This document shows, piece by piece, positions 6,361 through 7,017 of a DNA stretch of 7,017 bases. A program made the translations under genes and the position numbers. A model generated the notes under the pieces. That model was not told where the DNA came from. It saw nothing but the letters and a program-made list of their open reading frames with translations, and made no database searches. Source of the stretch: Terriglobia bacterium (GTDB taxonomy: Bacteria > Acidobacteriota > Terriglobia > UBA7540); NCBI GenBank assembly GCA_030049455.1, contig JASIKV010000326.1, forward strand, positions 1-7,017, given 5' to 3'. Position 1 is the first letter of the stretch. Every line of letters starts with the position of its first letter.

Positions 6361-6370
6361 GGAGGGAGGG
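6361..6370 (+). promoter_or_regulatory. Strong purine-rich ribosome binding site of fucI
   Basis: GGAGGGAGGG ends 6 bases before the ATG at 6377. It supports this start over the internal Met residues, although the resulting N-terminus is about 14 residues longer than that of the E. coli enzyme. Confidence 0.8.
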
Positions 6371-6376
6371 ACCCTT

Positions 6377-7017
6377 ATGGCAAAAACGTCCGAGTTCAAA
6401 ATCAACAAACCGCAAAAGCGGTTGCGGGGAGCGTTGCCCAAGATCGGAATTCGCCCCGCCATTGACGGCCGCCGCAAAGGCGTGCGCGAGTCGCTTGAAA
6501 AGCAGACCATGGGCATGGCGAGAGCCGCCGCCGATTTCCTGAAGAAAAACCTGCGGCATTCGAACGGCTTGCCGGTGGAATGCGTGATCGCCGACTCCTG
6601 CATCGGCGGCGTGGCGGAGGCGGCCGACTGCGCGGAGAAATTCGCGCGCGCGGGCGTGGGCGTGTCGCTGACGGTTTCGCCCTGCTGGTGCTACGGCTCG
6701 GAAACCATGGACATGGACCCGCAGATTCCCAAAGCCGTTTGGGGCTTCAACGGCACGGAGCGCCCAGGCGCGGTTTATCTGGCCGCAGTGCTGGCCGGGC
6801 ACAACCAGAAGGGCCTTCCCGCCTTCAGCATCTACGGCCAGGACGTGCAGGACTCGACCGACGCCTCAATTCCGCCCGACGTGCAGGATAAACTCCTGCA
6901 ATTTGCCAAAGCCGGCCTGGCGGTGGCGGAGATGCGCGGAAAATCCTACCTGTCACTGGGCGCGGTCTCCATGGGAATCGCCGGTTCAATGGTGAATCCT
7001 GATTTCTTCCAGAATTA
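6377..7017 (+). CDS. fucI: L-fucose isomerase, N-terminal part (cut by window end)
   Basis: The enzyme converts L-fucose to L-fuculose (and D-arabinose to D-ribulose) in the cytoplasm, the first step of fucose breakdown. The frame is open to the window end: 213 whole codons plus two bases, about a third of the roughly 590-residue family length. From residue 21 the protein matches my recollection of E. coli FucI almost segment by segment: PKIGIRPAIDGRRKGVRESL (21-40), SPCWCYGSETMDMDP (101-115), WGFNGTERPGAVYLAA (122-137), FSIYGQDVQD (150-159) and GKSYLSLGAVSMGIAGS (188-204). The metal-binding residues (Glu and Asp near 337 and 361, and His near 528 in E. coli) lie beyond the window, so activity cannot be judged. 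The first 20 residues are a basic extension absent from E. coli. The related L-arabinose isomerase family is a poor match. No transporter or kinase of the fucose pathway is visible here. Confidence 0.93.
   Translation, partial: MAKTSEFKINKPQKRLRGALPKIGIRPAIDGRRKGVRESLEKQTMGMARAAADFLKKNLRHSNGLPVECVIADSCIGGVAEAADCAEKFARAGVGVSLTVSPCWCYGSETMDMDPQIPKAVWGFNGTERPGAVYLAAVLAGHNQKGLPAFSIYGQDVQDSTDASIPPDVQDKLLQFAKAGLAVAEMRGKSYLSLGAVSMGIAGSMVNPDFFQN

Overview
The window is about 60% G+C, and every convincing gene lies on the + strand. The gene content (a soil-type TrpE, a MacA-like adaptor with an ABC ATPase and two separate FtsX-type permeases, and an L-fucose isomerase), together with intergenic palindromic repeats bounded by GTGG...CCAC, suggests an environmental Gram-negative bacterium. 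My best guess is Acidobacteriota. That is an inference from style and protein resemblance, not something the sequence proves.

Layout. Positions 1-189 are non-coding. They hold a small inverted repeat, a 13-base match to a repeat found later in the window, and a pyrimidine-rich array of about seven 7-base units that runs up to the first start codon. Positions 190-1740 encode a complete anthranilate synthase component I (TrpE). Its stop codon is followed at once by a compact double-hairpin element (1743-1790) closed by GTGG/CCAC, and then by about 155 bases without a gene. From 1946 to 6308 there is a four-gene export operon: membrane fusion protein, ABC ATPase, FtsX/MacB-type permease 1 and FtsX/MacB-type permease 2. 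Spacing is tight: the adaptor stop overlaps the ATPase ribosome binding site, and the ATPase stop overlaps the permease 1 start as ATGA. The exception is a perfect 15-bp-stem palindrome (5083-5116) inserted between the two permease genes. After 68 more bases, with a possible -10 box and a strong Shine-Dalgarno, comes the 5' part of an L-fucose isomerase gene (6377-7017), cut by the window end.

How the genes work together. The four transporter genes should form one tripartite-style machine: an inner-membrane-anchored periplasmic adaptor, one ATPase homodimer and probably a heterodimer of two different permeases. The substrate cannot be read from the sequence. TrpE (tryptophan synthesis) and FucI (deoxysugar catabolism) have no obvious functional link to the transporter. 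The glutamine amidotransferase partner TrpG is not next to TrpE on its downstream side.

I see no CRISPR array, tRNA, rRNA, transposase or clearly new protein system. The least explained signals are the two palindromic repeats that share the left end GACCGTGG and the right end CCAC, each beginning at or just after a stop codon, and the heptamer array that takes the place of a Shine-Dalgarno in front of trpE.
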